Virus record (IMG/VR): IMGVR_UViG_3300034012_003212
Coordinates: 1 to 64,000 of that record
Source of the DNA: a virus
Direction: 5' to 3' (one strand)
DNA length: 64,000 bases
The notes under the pieces were generated by a model. The model was not told where the DNA came from. It saw nothing but the letters and a program-made list of their open reading frames with translations, and made no database searches. Below are positions 21,042 to 28,437 of the stretch, piece by piece (the stretch's first letter is position 1; each line of letters starts with the position of its first letter). The position numbers and the translations under genes were made by a program.

Positions 21042-21560
21042 ATGTTGAAGATCATATCGGGAGGTCAAACTGGTGTTGATACTGCCGGACTCATGGCGGC
21101 AAGGAACTGTGGATTGACGACAGGAGGATACATGCCAAAGGGGTTCATTACCGAGAGTTCCCCTGCTCCGCACTACAAAAACCTCTATGGAATCCAGGAA
21201 CTAGGTTCAAGCGACTACACAGTAAGGACCGACATGAACATAAAGAGTTCTGACGTGACCATGATATTCCACAATGGAACTGTGGGAAGAGGGACAAGAC
21301 GAACCATGGACAAATGTTTATCGTTCGGGAAGAAGCACTTTGTCTACAATATGCTCGAGAACATGAACGACCTAAATGGATTCATCGATATCATAGCAAA
21401 TGATCTGATCACATGTCGTGAAAAATTCGGAGATGATTTTACTGTCAACATAGCAGGAACAAGAGGATCGAAGCTTGGCATGAAGAATGAAAACATACTT
21501 GTGATAGTCCTGACAGAAGCCTTCAACAAATATAAACTTCACACTCAATCATATCAATAA
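21042..21560 (+). CDS. SLOG-type putative molybdenum carrier / YpsA-like protein
   Basis: Starts with IISGGQTGVDTAGL and GGYMPKGFITE, the glycine-rich nucleotide-binding start of the SLOG/lysine-decarboxylase-like Rossmann family called putative molybdenum carrier (PF12694). A second loop (MIFHNGTVGRGTRRTMDKC) matches the family's GT.RT segment. In phages and defence loci SLOG proteins bind nucleotide-derived ligands; a role sensing or removing a signal nucleotide is possible but unproven. Full length at 172 residues. Confidence 0.75.
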   Translation: MLKIISGGQTGVDTAGLMAARNCGLTTGGYMPKGFITESSPAPHYKNLYGIQELGSSDYTVRTDMNIKSSDVTMIFHNGTVGRGTRRTMDKCLSFGKKHFVYNMLENMNDLNGFIDIIANDLITCREKFGDDFTVNIAGTRGSKLGMKNENILVIVLTEAFNKYKLHTQSYQ

Positions 21561-21685
21561 GAACATCGAGATGTTGTATCACAGTAGATGACATATTGAA
21601 CCCAGATACAGGATCAGTTGTCTGGTCTCTGTTGTAATCCAAGAACTTACCCGGTTAGTTATTTTTTCAATTTTATAGGATTTAT

Positions 21686-22306
21686 ATGAACAAATTTTTT
21701 GTTTCAGCAGTAGCATGTCTAGTTATTTTTTCAAATTCTAGCACAGCTAACGGGGTCGTTGAATCGTCCCCTTTGAATTTTGTTGCACAGCAGCCCGCTT
21801 GCTGCTCAACATCATGGATAAGTGAAATCGGCATGTCGTTTCCGGTAAAGACCACGACATACAGAGATTTTTTAACGTCTAGCGGCGTGATCACAACTCC
21901 CATCACATCAGGAATGGGATACGGAGTTCAGTTCGGCAGGCACTATGTTGCGCGAGATGGTGCAACACTCGGTGTTGTTGTTGCTGCAAATGCATTCTAC
22001 TCGAATACCCCGGCAACAAATCAAGTTTATCAGGTGGCCGCATACTTCACTGGTCGTGCGTACTTTAGCCAATCTTGGCATGAAGGAATTTTTGCCGAGA
22101 TCGGCGCGGGCCCCGAAGTCGGAGGGACCTCAATAAATAGTGGCGACTTCCGTTATCAAGCGAATCTCTCTGCGAGGTTCGGCCTTGGCTATAACTACAG
22201 GTTCAATGACGATGTTTCCATCGGATTGTCTGTTGTTGCATCACCTTCGGTTATGTCTAGCAGCATAGTCGATGGATCCAGGGTATTGGTAAATATGCTC
22301 TGGTAA
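21686..22306 (+). CDS. Exported outer-membrane beta-barrel protein, 206 aa
   Basis: The N-terminus (MNKFFVSAVACLVIFSNSSTANG) is a signal peptide. The rest alternates short hydrophobic and polar strands (GVQFGRHYV, LGVVVAANAFY, VYQVAAYFTGRAYF, ANLSARFGLGYNYRF, SIGLSVVASPSV) and ends in VLVNMLW with a terminal aromatic, as outer-membrane barrels do; eight strands fit the length. A phage-coded outer-membrane protein may block superinfection or alter the surface, like Lom-type proteins. It ends at a strong terminator. Confidence 0.75.
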   Translation: MNKFFVSAVACLVIFSNSSTANGVVESSPLNFVAQQPACCSTSWISEIGMSFPVKTTTYRDFLTSSGVITTPITSGMGYGVQFGRHYVARDGATLGVVVAANAFYSNTPATNQVYQVAAYFTGRAYFSQSWHEGIFAEIGAGPEVGGTSINSGDFRYQANLSARFGLGYNYRFNDDVSIGLSVVASPSVMSSSIVDGSRVLVNMLW

Positions 22307-22336
22307 AAAAGAGTATATGAAGGAAAGGGTAAGGAG

Positions 22337-22367
22337 ATCCTCCACGAAAGTGGGGGATTTTTTTTTC
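22337..22367 (+). terminator. Rho-independent terminator after beta-barrel gene
   Basis: ATCCTCCAC, GAAA loop, GTGGGGGAT, then nine T. The T-run also serves as the upstream element of the next promoter. Confidence 0.9.
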
Positions 22368-22392
22368 TAGAATAGATTTTTTAGTATATTTG
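22358..22392 (+). promoter_or_regulatory. Bacteroidota-type promoter of the 22429 gene and tRNA
   Basis: TATATTTG (22385-22392) preceded by AGATTTTTTAG and the terminator T-run. It would drive the 78-aa gene and probably tRNA-Lys. Confidence 0.75.
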
Positions 22393-22428
22393 CACCGCTA
22401 AATACTACACAACACATTAGGAACTTAG

Positions 22429-22665
22429 ATGGACGAAAGAAAATTGAGACTCATGATCATAGGCCGTGAAATGAACGCAGGCCGTATGACTGTGCAAGAA
22501 GGTCTTCGTGCGTGCGCAAACCTCGACGAAAAAGAATCGTTGGCGCAAAGGATGGAAACGCTCGCAAGACGGAGAGAAAAGGACAGAGAACGAAGGGCGA
22601 GAAAGAAACAGGAGACGCTACAACAAAAGTCTCTGCCTGAGAAGAAGGTCAAAACTCGCAGATAG
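22429..22665 (+). CDS. Highly charged helical protein, 78 aa
   Basis: Not recognised. About 40 percent of residues are Arg, Lys or Glu, with long helix-forming runs (RMETLARRREKDRERRARKK) and a basic end. It may bind nucleic acid. It directly precedes the tRNA gene and shares its promoter. Confidence 0.55.
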   Translation: MDERKLRLMIIGREMNAGRMTVQEGLRACANLDEKESLAQRMETLARRREKDRERRARKKQETLQQKSLPEKKVKTRR

Positions 22666-22677
22666 TTGTGCCGAAAT

Positions 22678-22749
22678 GATCTCGTAGCTCAGTGGTAGAG
22701 TATCTGACTTTTAATCAGAGTGCCGCGGGTTCAAGTCCCGCCGAGATCA
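22678..22749 (+). tRNA. tRNA-Lys (UUU)
   Basis: A full 72-base cloverleaf: acceptor GATCTCG/CGAGATC, D-arm GCTC-AGTGGTA-GAGT, anticodon stem TCTGA/TCAGA with loop CTTTTAA (anticodon TTT), T-arm GCGGG-TTCAAGT-CCCGC, discriminator A. CCA is not encoded. It reads AAA/AAG, common codons in this AT-rich genome. Confidence 0.97.
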
Positions 22750-22781
22750 CGTGAAAAAAATTTTACCAAAGCTCAAAAATA

Positions 22782-22813
22782 TTTTTTTCTCAGGTGAAAT
22801 TGTATTATTTTAG
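22782..22813 (+). promoter_or_regulatory. Probable promoter of the 22885 gene (weaker match)
   Basis: AAATATTTTTTTC upstream as in the other phage promoters, but the -7 region is TATTATTTTAG, off the TAnnTTTG consensus. The 70-base leader contains ACGAGTGAGG...CTACTCAC. Confidence 0.4.
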
Positions 22814-22884
22814 CATCAGAAACGAGTGAGGGACTTTGGCTGTCTACTCACTTACATTGTACAACATATCAAAGGAGTAACCCT

Positions 22885-23190
22885 ATGATGAATAGAGCCA
22901 AAGGTAGAAACAAGACGAGCATCGATTACATCAAATCGGTTGCGAAAACTGCAACAGTAGTTGATCAGCGTGAGATCAATGTTTCAGTTGTTGGCAATTC
23001 GATATTTTCTCCGCTTGCCAATAAGATCCTTGCGCTTCCTCATGGTAAAGCCCTCGTTGCCGATTTCGGTAACAATGAGTTCATGAGTCGCAATGTATCA
23101 TTGCGGGATATCTGCAAGAAGAATGGAAAGAAACTCCACACAAAACGAATCAATGGAACTTGGTACGCCATGTGGACAACAAAGCGGTAA
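22885..23190 (+). CDS. Hypothetical protein, 101 aa
   Basis: Not recognised. AAAGGAG precedes ATGATG, so either ATG may start it. Mixed alpha/beta sequence with basic N-terminus (NRAKGRNKTS) and C-terminus (KKLHTKRINGTWYAMW). Followed by a terminator, so it is expressed alone. Confidence 0.6.
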   Translation: MMNRAKGRNKTSIDYIKSVAKTATVVDQREINVSVVGNSIFSPLANKILALPHGKALVADFGNNEFMSRNVSLRDICKKNGKKLHTKRINGTWYAMWTTKR

Positions 23191-23212
23191 ACAAGCAATC
23201 TTCTGTTTGATG

Positions 23213-23255
23213 AAGGGTTTCGCGCTTTAATCTGGCCCGAAACCCTTATTTATTT
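23213..23255 (+). terminator. Rho-independent terminator after the 22885 gene
   Basis: Ten-base perfect stem AAGGGTTTCG / CGAAACCCTT around a 15-base loop, then ATTTATTTG. The rest of the gap to 23363 shows no gene. Confidence 0.75.
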
Positions 23256-23363
23256 GATATATAGCACACGGTGTCTTCATGCTGACCGTCACTTCACATA
23301 GAATCTGTTGGATCAGATTATGAACATCGAAAAAATCTAGGTGTATAAAAAAACACATGTGCT

Positions 23364-23498
23364 ATGAAAAAGAAAGAAAACAATCAAAAACAAAAGGCAA
23401 AGCCGAAAAAAACCAGACAGGGATCAAGCATCAACACAAAGCTCTCGGCTGCCCCTAAAACTAAAAAAAGGAGCAAATATCGTGGTCAGGGAAGATAA
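23364..23498 (+). CDS. Small basic protein, 44 aa
   Basis: Lys-rich throughout (KKKENNQKQKAKPKK, KTKKRSKYRGQGR), probably disordered and nucleic-acid binding. It overlaps the next small gene by 17 bases. Confidence 0.5.
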   Translation: MKKKENNQKQKAKPKKTRQGSSINTKLSAAPKTKKRSKYRGQGR

Positions 23499-23658
23499 TC
23501 GAGGTATACTGCAGGATTGGCTTGGGATTATTGCTATATTGTTTCTCATAGTCGTGGTTCCCATCATATTAGGGTTCCTGTATATAATACTCCTACCATT
23601 GAGGATGTATACATCCATAAAAGAACGAATTGATGAATTTTACGAATCAAATCTGTAA
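23482..23658 (+). CDS. Small single-pass membrane protein with GTG start, 58 aa
   Basis: The GTG at 23482 has AAAGGAG about 8 bases upstream, which decides the start. The protein has one long hydrophobic span (LGIIAILFLIVVVPIILGF) flanked by VREDNRG and a helical tail (SIKERIDEFYESNL). Function unknown; it overlaps the basic-protein gene, so translation may be coupled. Confidence 0.6.
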   Translation: MVREDNRGILQDWLGIIAILFLIVVVPIILGFLYIILLPLRMYTSIKERIDEFYESNL

Positions 23659-23678
23659 CACTACTACATAAAAAAATT

Positions 23679-23927
23679 ATGAGTAAGTCGAAGAACTACG
23701 ATAAGATAATGAGGAGGGGTGAGATAGCTCCTAAAATGCACATTGGTGCATCATCAGAACTTATAACACTTAGGCACAAAAAACTGATACCCATCAAAGA
23801 ATCGATGCCACTGTCTGATGTACCGGTTGAAAACTGCCCACATCTCGAGAAACTGCTAAAACAATACCCCGATAGTACGGTGATGGACTTCGGGGGCACA
23901 CCCATACTAAACGTTCACATCAACTAA
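23679..23927 (+). CDS. Hypothetical protein, 82 aa
   Basis: Not recognised. Contains ELITLRHKKLIPIKESM and MDFGGTPILNVHIN. It lies 20 bases after the small membrane protein and 9 before rmlA, so it is probably co-transcribed with rmlA. Confidence 0.55.
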   Translation: MSKSKNYDKIMRRGEIAPKMHIGASSELITLRHKKLIPIKESMPLSDVPVENCPHLEKLLKQYPDSTVMDFGGTPILNVHIN

Positions 23928-23936
23928 GAGGGAACA

Positions 23937-24803
23937 ATGAAAGGAATAATCCTTGCCGGCGGTAGGGGTACGAGATTGTATCCGATGACGGAAGTCTGCA
24001 GTAAACAACTCCAGCCTATATACGACAAGCCCATGATATATTACCCTCTTGCGACATTGATGCTTGCAGGAATCAGGGACATACTCGTCATAAGCACACC
24101 GAGGGACACACCACTCATAAGCAATCTTCTAGGAGACGGTAGTCGTTGGGGTGTAAACATTTCATACGAAGTACAAAAAGAGCCCAAGGGTATAGCAGAG
24201 GCGTTCATATACGGGGCCGATTTTATAGGAAACGATCAGGTGTGCCTGATATTGGGAGACAATCTTTTCTACGGCAGTTTGGATTTCCTGAGAAACGCGA
24301 TAGCAATGAACACTGGAGGGACAATATTCGCGTACCAGGTGAATGATCCTGAGAGATACGGCGTCGTGGAAGTGGATGAAGATGGCAAAATACTCTCGAT
24401 AGAAGAAAAACCAAAAACGCCAAAATCAAATCTTGCTATTCCAGGTCTTTACATATTCAATTCAGATGTAGTTAATATCGCCAGAAACATATCCCAGAGC
24501 GCACGTGGTGAGCTAGAGATAACAGAGGTGCAGAACCAGTACCTAAAGAACAATTCGTTAAGGGTTGAGCGAATGGGGCGCGGAATGGCATGGCTGGATA
24601 CTGGAACTCCCGAGAGCCTAATAGAAGCAGGACAGTTCATATACTTGATAGAAAAGAGGCAAGGCATAAAAGTCGCATGTTTGGAAGAAATAGCTCTTAG
24701 GATGGGTTACTACGACAGTGATGATAAATTCATGGATGCAGTGGAACTTATACCACAGAGTCCATACAAACACTACTGCCTAAAAATATATAGTGAGATC
24801 TGA
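23937..24803 (+). CDS. rmlA: Glucose-1-phosphate thymidylyltransferase
   Basis: It joins dTTP and glucose-1-phosphate to make dTDP-glucose, the first step to dTDP-rhamnose. Residues 8-18 (GGRGTRLYPMT) are the nucleotide-binding loop, QLQPIYDKPMIYYP the substrate loop, ILGDNLFYG the metal site, and ERYGVVEVD, EKPKTPKS and WLDTGT complete the family pattern. At 288 residues it is full length. No rmlB, C or D follows, so the phage may feed a host pathway, make dTDP-glucose for glycosylating DNA or protein, or change the host surface. AGAGGG precedes the ATG. Confidence 0.93.
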   Translation: MKGIILAGGRGTRLYPMTEVCSKQLQPIYDKPMIYYPLATLMLAGIRDILVISTPRDTPLISNLLGDGSRWGVNISYEVQKEPKGIAEAFIYGADFIGNDQVCLILGDNLFYGSLDFLRNAIAMNTGGTIFAYQVNDPERYGVVEVDEDGKILSIEEKPKTPKSNLAIPGLYIFNSDVVNIARNISQSARGELEITEVQNQYLKNNSLRVERMGRGMAWLDTGTPESLIEAGQFIYLIEKRQGIKVACLEEIALRMGYYDSDDKFMDAVELIPQSPYKHYCLKIYSEI

Positions 24804-24852
24804 TTCCATACTTCGGTTCAATGCGGTCGGGGTGACACAAAAAAATGGTTAT

Positions 24853-25323
24853 ATGGCAATATCGATAAAGATAGCTCCTGATACAAAAGTACGCGTATCG
24901 GATAAATGTGTATTAAATAGCGGTGCGAAAGTAAAAGGGACACTGGTATTTAATAAATTTATGCAGAAAGGGAATCGTTCTATGCTAATAGCCGATACCA
25001 TCATAAATTACAATTCATATTTTTCCAATGGGGTTTGTAAATCACTCCATCATGGTGGAGATTTTTCTAATCTTTATTTCTACGACATACTTTTTTCCGA
25101 TGATTTAGTTATAGAAATTCAATTTGATTATTATCAAATTTCTAAATATTTAGACCCCCCTGGAATAGATGAAGAAAGAGCACTTGAGTATTTAGCAGAA
25201 AATTTTATAACAGATGATGCAGACGTTAATGAGTTATTCGATTTTTACGACCAAGACCTTTCGGTTAACTATACAGTGAGTACTGATACCGACTCTGTTG
25301 TTTACACGCTAAAAAGGGTCTAG
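24853..25323 (+). CDS. Hypothetical phage protein, about 156 aa
   Basis: Not recognised. ATG 24853 (MAISIKIAPDTKVRVSD) is chosen; an in-frame GTG at 24793 overlapping rmlA would add 20 residues. Beta-rich first half, acidic second half (PPGIDEERALEYL, DDADVNELFDFYDQD). Same operon direction as rmlA. Confidence 0.6.
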   Translation: MAISIKIAPDTKVRVSDKCVLNSGAKVKGTLVFNKFMQKGNRSMLIADTIINYNSYFSNGVCKSLHHGGDFSNLYFYDILFSDDLVIEIQFDYYQISKYLDPPGIDEERALEYLAENFITDDADVNELFDFYDQDLSVNYTVSTDTDSVVYTLKRV

Positions 25324-25327
25324 CAGC

Positions 25328-25930
25328 ATGCCATATTCTGGTATTGCAAAAATAGAAATTCAGAAAAAGATGCAAATGGATAATTCAAATATCAGCGAAA
25401 GCTTAAAATGGCACCTGGAAAAAAACATTGGAGTGGTATCAAATATTTTCCGCCCCACCTCGAGGTCCTTTTTTGAGATCATAAACGAAGCTAGGATGTT
25501 ATACATTGATGGTTCCATTTCCCTTAATGAGAATGACCGCATTGTTCTGGATGAGACTGATATAGGAAAATTTGGAATGTTTCGTGGTAAACACGTTCCA
25601 CTTGATATGCCCATGTGGAAAGAAGAGGATGTATCAGAAGCAGAATACAAAGGCAGGAATGTTGAACTAAACAAACCAAAAAGGGGCGGAAAGAAGAAGT
25701 ATTACGTCTACACAATAAATCCGGAGACCAAAAAGGTCATAAAAATATCTTTCGGCGATGTCCATGGAGGATTGACCGCGAAAGTTTCCGATGCACAAGC
25801 TAGGAAGAGTTTTGCGGCTAGGCACAAATGTAGCACAAAGAAAGATAAGACAAAAGCAGGATACTGGGCATGTAGGATAAATAGGTACGGGTACCTATGG
25901 GGAGGAAAAACTTATCCGGGGTATTGGTAG
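25328..25930 (+). CDS. Phage protein with C-terminal ARKSFAARHKC...KAGYWACR motif
   Basis: The C-terminus (GDVHGGLTAKVSDAQARKSFAARHKC, then TKAGYWACRINRY) is a motif shared by many phage proteins of unknown role, usually written as RR.SFRARH.C......A.YWSC. The paired Cys and His could bind zinc. The N-terminal 100 residues are helical and specific to this protein. It begins 4 bases after the previous stop and ends directly at the next ATG. Confidence 0.6.
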   Translation: MPYSGIAKIEIQKKMQMDNSNISESLKWHLEKNIGVVSNIFRPTSRSFFEIINEARMLYIDGSISLNENDRIVLDETDIGKFGMFRGKHVPLDMPMWKEEDVSEAEYKGRNVELNKPKRGGKKKYYVYTINPETKKVIKISFGDVHGGLTAKVSDAQARKSFAARHKCSTKKDKTKAGYWACRINRYGYLWGGKTYPGYW

Positions 25931-26203
25931 ATGCGCCTTCCATTTGATGAACAAAAGATAACAAAAAACGTCGCAATTAGAATCTTCTCAGAAGATACTC
26001 CACAGGAGGAGTTGATGTGGCACATGGACCCAGAAGATAGAACGATTCAATCTATCGAAGAAACTGATTGGATGATTCAACTCGATGACGAGCTTCCTCG
26101 AAAATTAACAGGTGAAGTAAGGATACCCGCAAATGTCTACCATAGATTGATAAAGGGAATCGGGAAGTTGAGACTACAGGTGACTTTTTACGATGGTGTA
26201 TGA
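25931..26203 (+). CDS. Cupin-like small phage protein, 90 aa
   Basis: The order ELMWHMDPEDRTIQSIEE, then MIQLDDELPRKLTGEVRIPANVYHRLIKG, fits a small cupin-type protein seen in cyanophages and other large phages (pattern WHRD..DR...V.EG.GW..Q.D..LP), function unknown. The His residues of WHMD and YHR are at possible metal positions. It is the last plus-strand gene before the convergent junction. Confidence 0.6.
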   Translation: MRLPFDEQKITKNVAIRIFSEDTPQEELMWHMDPEDRTIQSIEETDWMIQLDDELPRKLTGEVRIPANVYHRLIKGIGKLRLQVTFYDGV

Positions 26204-26220
26204 TAGATGCATTTCGGACT

Positions 26221-27183
26221 TTACCCCTTTCTCAATTTGCGCTTCAGATGGTCAGGGATCACATTAGGATTCCTTTTGAGCTCTGTTGCGAATCCTGTTT
26301 GTAAATTATACCGAATTGTCGTATCTACCTGAAGATCATCGGGCAGCCTTGTGATCCCTGTGCAACCAATGAGATCCAGATACCCTCCCACCTTGAGGCC
26401 ATCAGGCAGCTTCGTGAGTCCTGTGCAACCCCCTAGATCCAAATGCCTTCTCACGGTAAGACCATCAGGCAGCTCCTTGAGTCCTGTGCAATCCCCTAGA
26501 CCCAAATCCCCGTTCACAATGAGATTCTCAGGCAGATTCCTGAGTCCTATACAGCCATTGAGATACAAATGATCTCCTGCGATGAGATCGGCGGGCAGCT
26601 CTCTGAGCCCTGTGCAATTATTGAGATTTAAGACCCATCCAACCTTAAGTCCCTTAGGCAGCTCCGTGAGTCCTGGGCAATTCATCATAAAAAAATGCCC
26701 ATTCACTGTGAGGGCCTCAGGCAGCCTTGTGATTCCTGTGCAGTGATTTAAAGACAAAGTTCCATTTACCGTAAGGCCCTCAGGCAGTCTTGTGATTCCT
26801 GTGCAGTAATCCAAAACCAAACCCTTATTGGCCTCGAGGCCCTCAGGAAGCCTCGTGATTCCTGTGGAGGCGAAATTGAATTCACCTTTAACCTTGAGGT
26901 CTTCGGGCAGCCGCGTGATTCCTGTGCACAACCCGATATTCAAACCCCCATTGGCTTCGAGGACGTCAGGCAGCCTCGTGAGATACGAGCAACCGGCGAG
27001 ATTCAAATACCCGTTCACCTTGAGGACGTCAGGCAGCCTCGTGAGCTTTCTACATTCATAGAGAAACAAGCCCCCTCCCACAATGAGACGATCAAGAGTT
27101 CCTAAGGAGTCCAATGCTTTCTTTGAACAGTTCCTAAGATTTATTTCTGTCTGTTTTTCTATCTTTATCTTCTTCTTTATCAT
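26221..27183 (-). CDS. Leucine-rich repeat protein with 21-residue units, 320 aa
   Basis: From about residue 30 to 295 it is made of about twelve LRRs of 21 residues, consensus LTRLPDGLKVNGYLNLxGCTG, a bacterial/phage LRR type with short irregular turns. The N-terminus (MIKKKIKIEKQTEINLR) is basic, with no signal peptide, so it is cytoplasmic or virion-bound. LRRs bind proteins. Repeats are similar enough at DNA level (63-bp period) to recombine. Because LRR proteins occur near DUF6745 genes elsewhere as I recall, a link to the array is possible but speculative. Confidence 0.85.
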   Translation of the reverse strand: MIKKKIKIEKQTEINLRNCSKKALDSLGTLDRLIVGGGLFLYECRKLTRLPDVLKVNGYLNLAGCSYLTRLPDVLEANGGLNIGLCTGITRLPEDLKVKGEFNFASTGITRLPEGLEANKGLVLDYCTGITRLPEGLTVNGTLSLNHCTGITRLPEALTVNGHFFMMNCPGLTELPKGLKVGWVLNLNNCTGLRELPADLIAGDHLYLNGCIGLRNLPENLIVNGDLGLGDCTGLKELPDGLTVRRHLDLGGCTGLTKLPDGLKVGGYLDLIGCTGITRLPDDLQVDTTIRYNLQTGFATELKRNPNVIPDHLKRKLRKG

Positions 27184-27243
27184 ATTCTATTTCTATTTTT
27201 GTAGCCCCTTTAACCCTTTCTCAATTTATTTAAGGGTAAGGCA

Positions 27244-27429
27244 TCATCGTATGGTTTCACCATTGATGATCTTGGCCTTAATATCAAGCGGAAGTTCACT
27301 TATACTGGAAGCGCTGTACCTCTTGAGCACATCTTCTATGTTCTTCATCTCAAAACTCCTATCAGTTTCCTTTCCTATTTCTTTGAGATTTCTCTTGACC
27401 AATGGCGCTATTTCTGAATATTTTTTCAT
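27244..27429 (-). CDS. Small helical protein, 61 aa
   Basis: Not recognised. Starts by ATGA overlap with the metallopeptidase gene end, so it is coupled to it. Helix-rich (EIAPLVKRNLKEIGKE, MKNIEDVLKRY); it could be a partner or regulator of the peptidase. Confidence 0.6.
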   Translation of the reverse strand: MKKYSEIAPLVKRNLKEIGKETDRSFEMKNIEDVLKRYSASSISELPLDIKAKIINGETIR

Positions 27430-28001
27430 ATGCGTTTATTTTTTTGTATCCATCTCTCCGCAGAACTTACTATCTTTGGATGAGCATTTTTCAATATGGT
27501 TTTCCACTTATTATCTATTATAGGAGTGTAGTATTCGCTGAATATCGAGTACCGCAGAGGCCTCCCCTGTTTCAACAAATCTGGATTTGTTATGAATAGT
27601 CTGGCAGCCTCTGCCATCCTTTCATCCACATTCTTATCATCCCGATCTGATATATTTTCTTCTCTTGATTTTAGCTTTACGAAGTTTTTGCGAAAGCTTT
27701 TACCCAACTGATCAGATATGTAGTGTCCCATCTCATGGGCTATTATTCCGTAGGGCGTTAAATCCTCAACAAAACCAGGAAAAGACCAATCATGGCCGGG
27801 CACCTTTACAATAGGCCTGCACAACTTTCTATTTATATATATGACATTGTTCCAGTAGAATATTCCATAGAACGAATCATCCATGCTATTATCTATGATG
27901 ACCTTAGGGACTTCTAATTTATTTAGTTTGCAGAAGTCATGAGCAAGTTCAAGACCAGCTGATAATAAATGCTCTTTAGTTTCGAGCCCTTTGAAAATCA
28001 T
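27426..28001 (-). CDS. Putative zinc metallopeptidase, 191 aa
   Basis: GIIAHEMGHYISD (residues 85-97) has the HExxH zinc site, and downstream DERMAEAARLFITNPDLL holds the likely third ligand Glu, a layout found in phage and plasmid putative metallopeptidases. No signal peptide, so it acts in the cytoplasm or virion. The substrate is unknown; maturation of a structural protein or attack on a host protein are options. Confidence 0.75.
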   Translation of the reverse strand: MIFKGLETKEHLLSAGLELAHDFCKLNKLEVPKVIIDNSMDDSFYGIFYWNNVIYINRKLCRPIVKVPGHDWSFPGFVEDLTPYGIIAHEMGHYISDQLGKSFRKNFVKLKSREENISDRDDKNVDERMAEAARLFITNPDLLKQGRPLRYSIFSEYYTPIIDNKWKTILKNAHPKIVSSAERWIQKNKRI

Positions 28002-28002
28002 T

Positions 28003-28437
28003 TCAGAAATCGCCCTTCTGCACCTGCAGACACGTCAAACCTAGTTCCCTCCACATATCAACAACAGAATTCCTATCATCAAGGACAAACCAAACATCGT
28101 GCCTCGGCGCTATTTTGTTCATATATATCTCCCTTTTTACTATATGATCAGGGCGGTTATCACCTTTCTTCCTCATATACAGTTCAATTGGAGTTTCTAT
28201 TCCATCGAAAACGTATTTACGAATCCACTGTTTTGTCGCATCCATACACGAATCTTCTCGGCCGGAACAAAATACTATGTCATTCCACTGTAGGTACAGG
28301 AGTTTAACGAGTTTTATGATATCCTTCTTGGGCATATCTTCCATGACCCTAGAATAATCATATATGTCCCTATCAGTCTTTTCTGATATAGTTCCATCTA
28401 TGTCGACGATTATGGTAGTCTTATTCTTATTTTTCAT
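28003..28437 (-). CDS. HAD-family 3'-phosphatase, PseT C-terminal-like
   Basis: IIVDIDGTIS (9-18) is the catalytic DxDGT loop, FCSGRED the second motif, and FVLDDRNSVVDMWRELGLTCLQV the acidic third motif. ELYMRKKGDNRPDHIVKREIY closely follows the phosphatase half of T4 polynucleotide kinase. Without the kinase half it should remove 3'-phosphates from nucleic-acid ends during repair. It overlaps the nuclease gene by 11 bases. Confidence 0.82.
   Translation of the reverse strand: MKNKNKTTIIVDIDGTISEKTDRDIYDYSRVMEDMPKKDIIKLVKLLYLQWNDIVFCSGREDSCMDATKQWIRKYVFDGIETPIELYMRKKGDNRPDHIVKREIYMNKIAPRHDVWFVLDDRNSVVDMWRELGLTCLQVQKGDF

Noticed and set aside
21656-21734. 15-base direct repeat tagttattttttcaa at 21656 and 21720 as an attachment or regulatory site
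   Set aside because: The second copy codes part of the signal peptide (LVIFS) and there is no integrase or other support; probably chance in AT-rich DNA.
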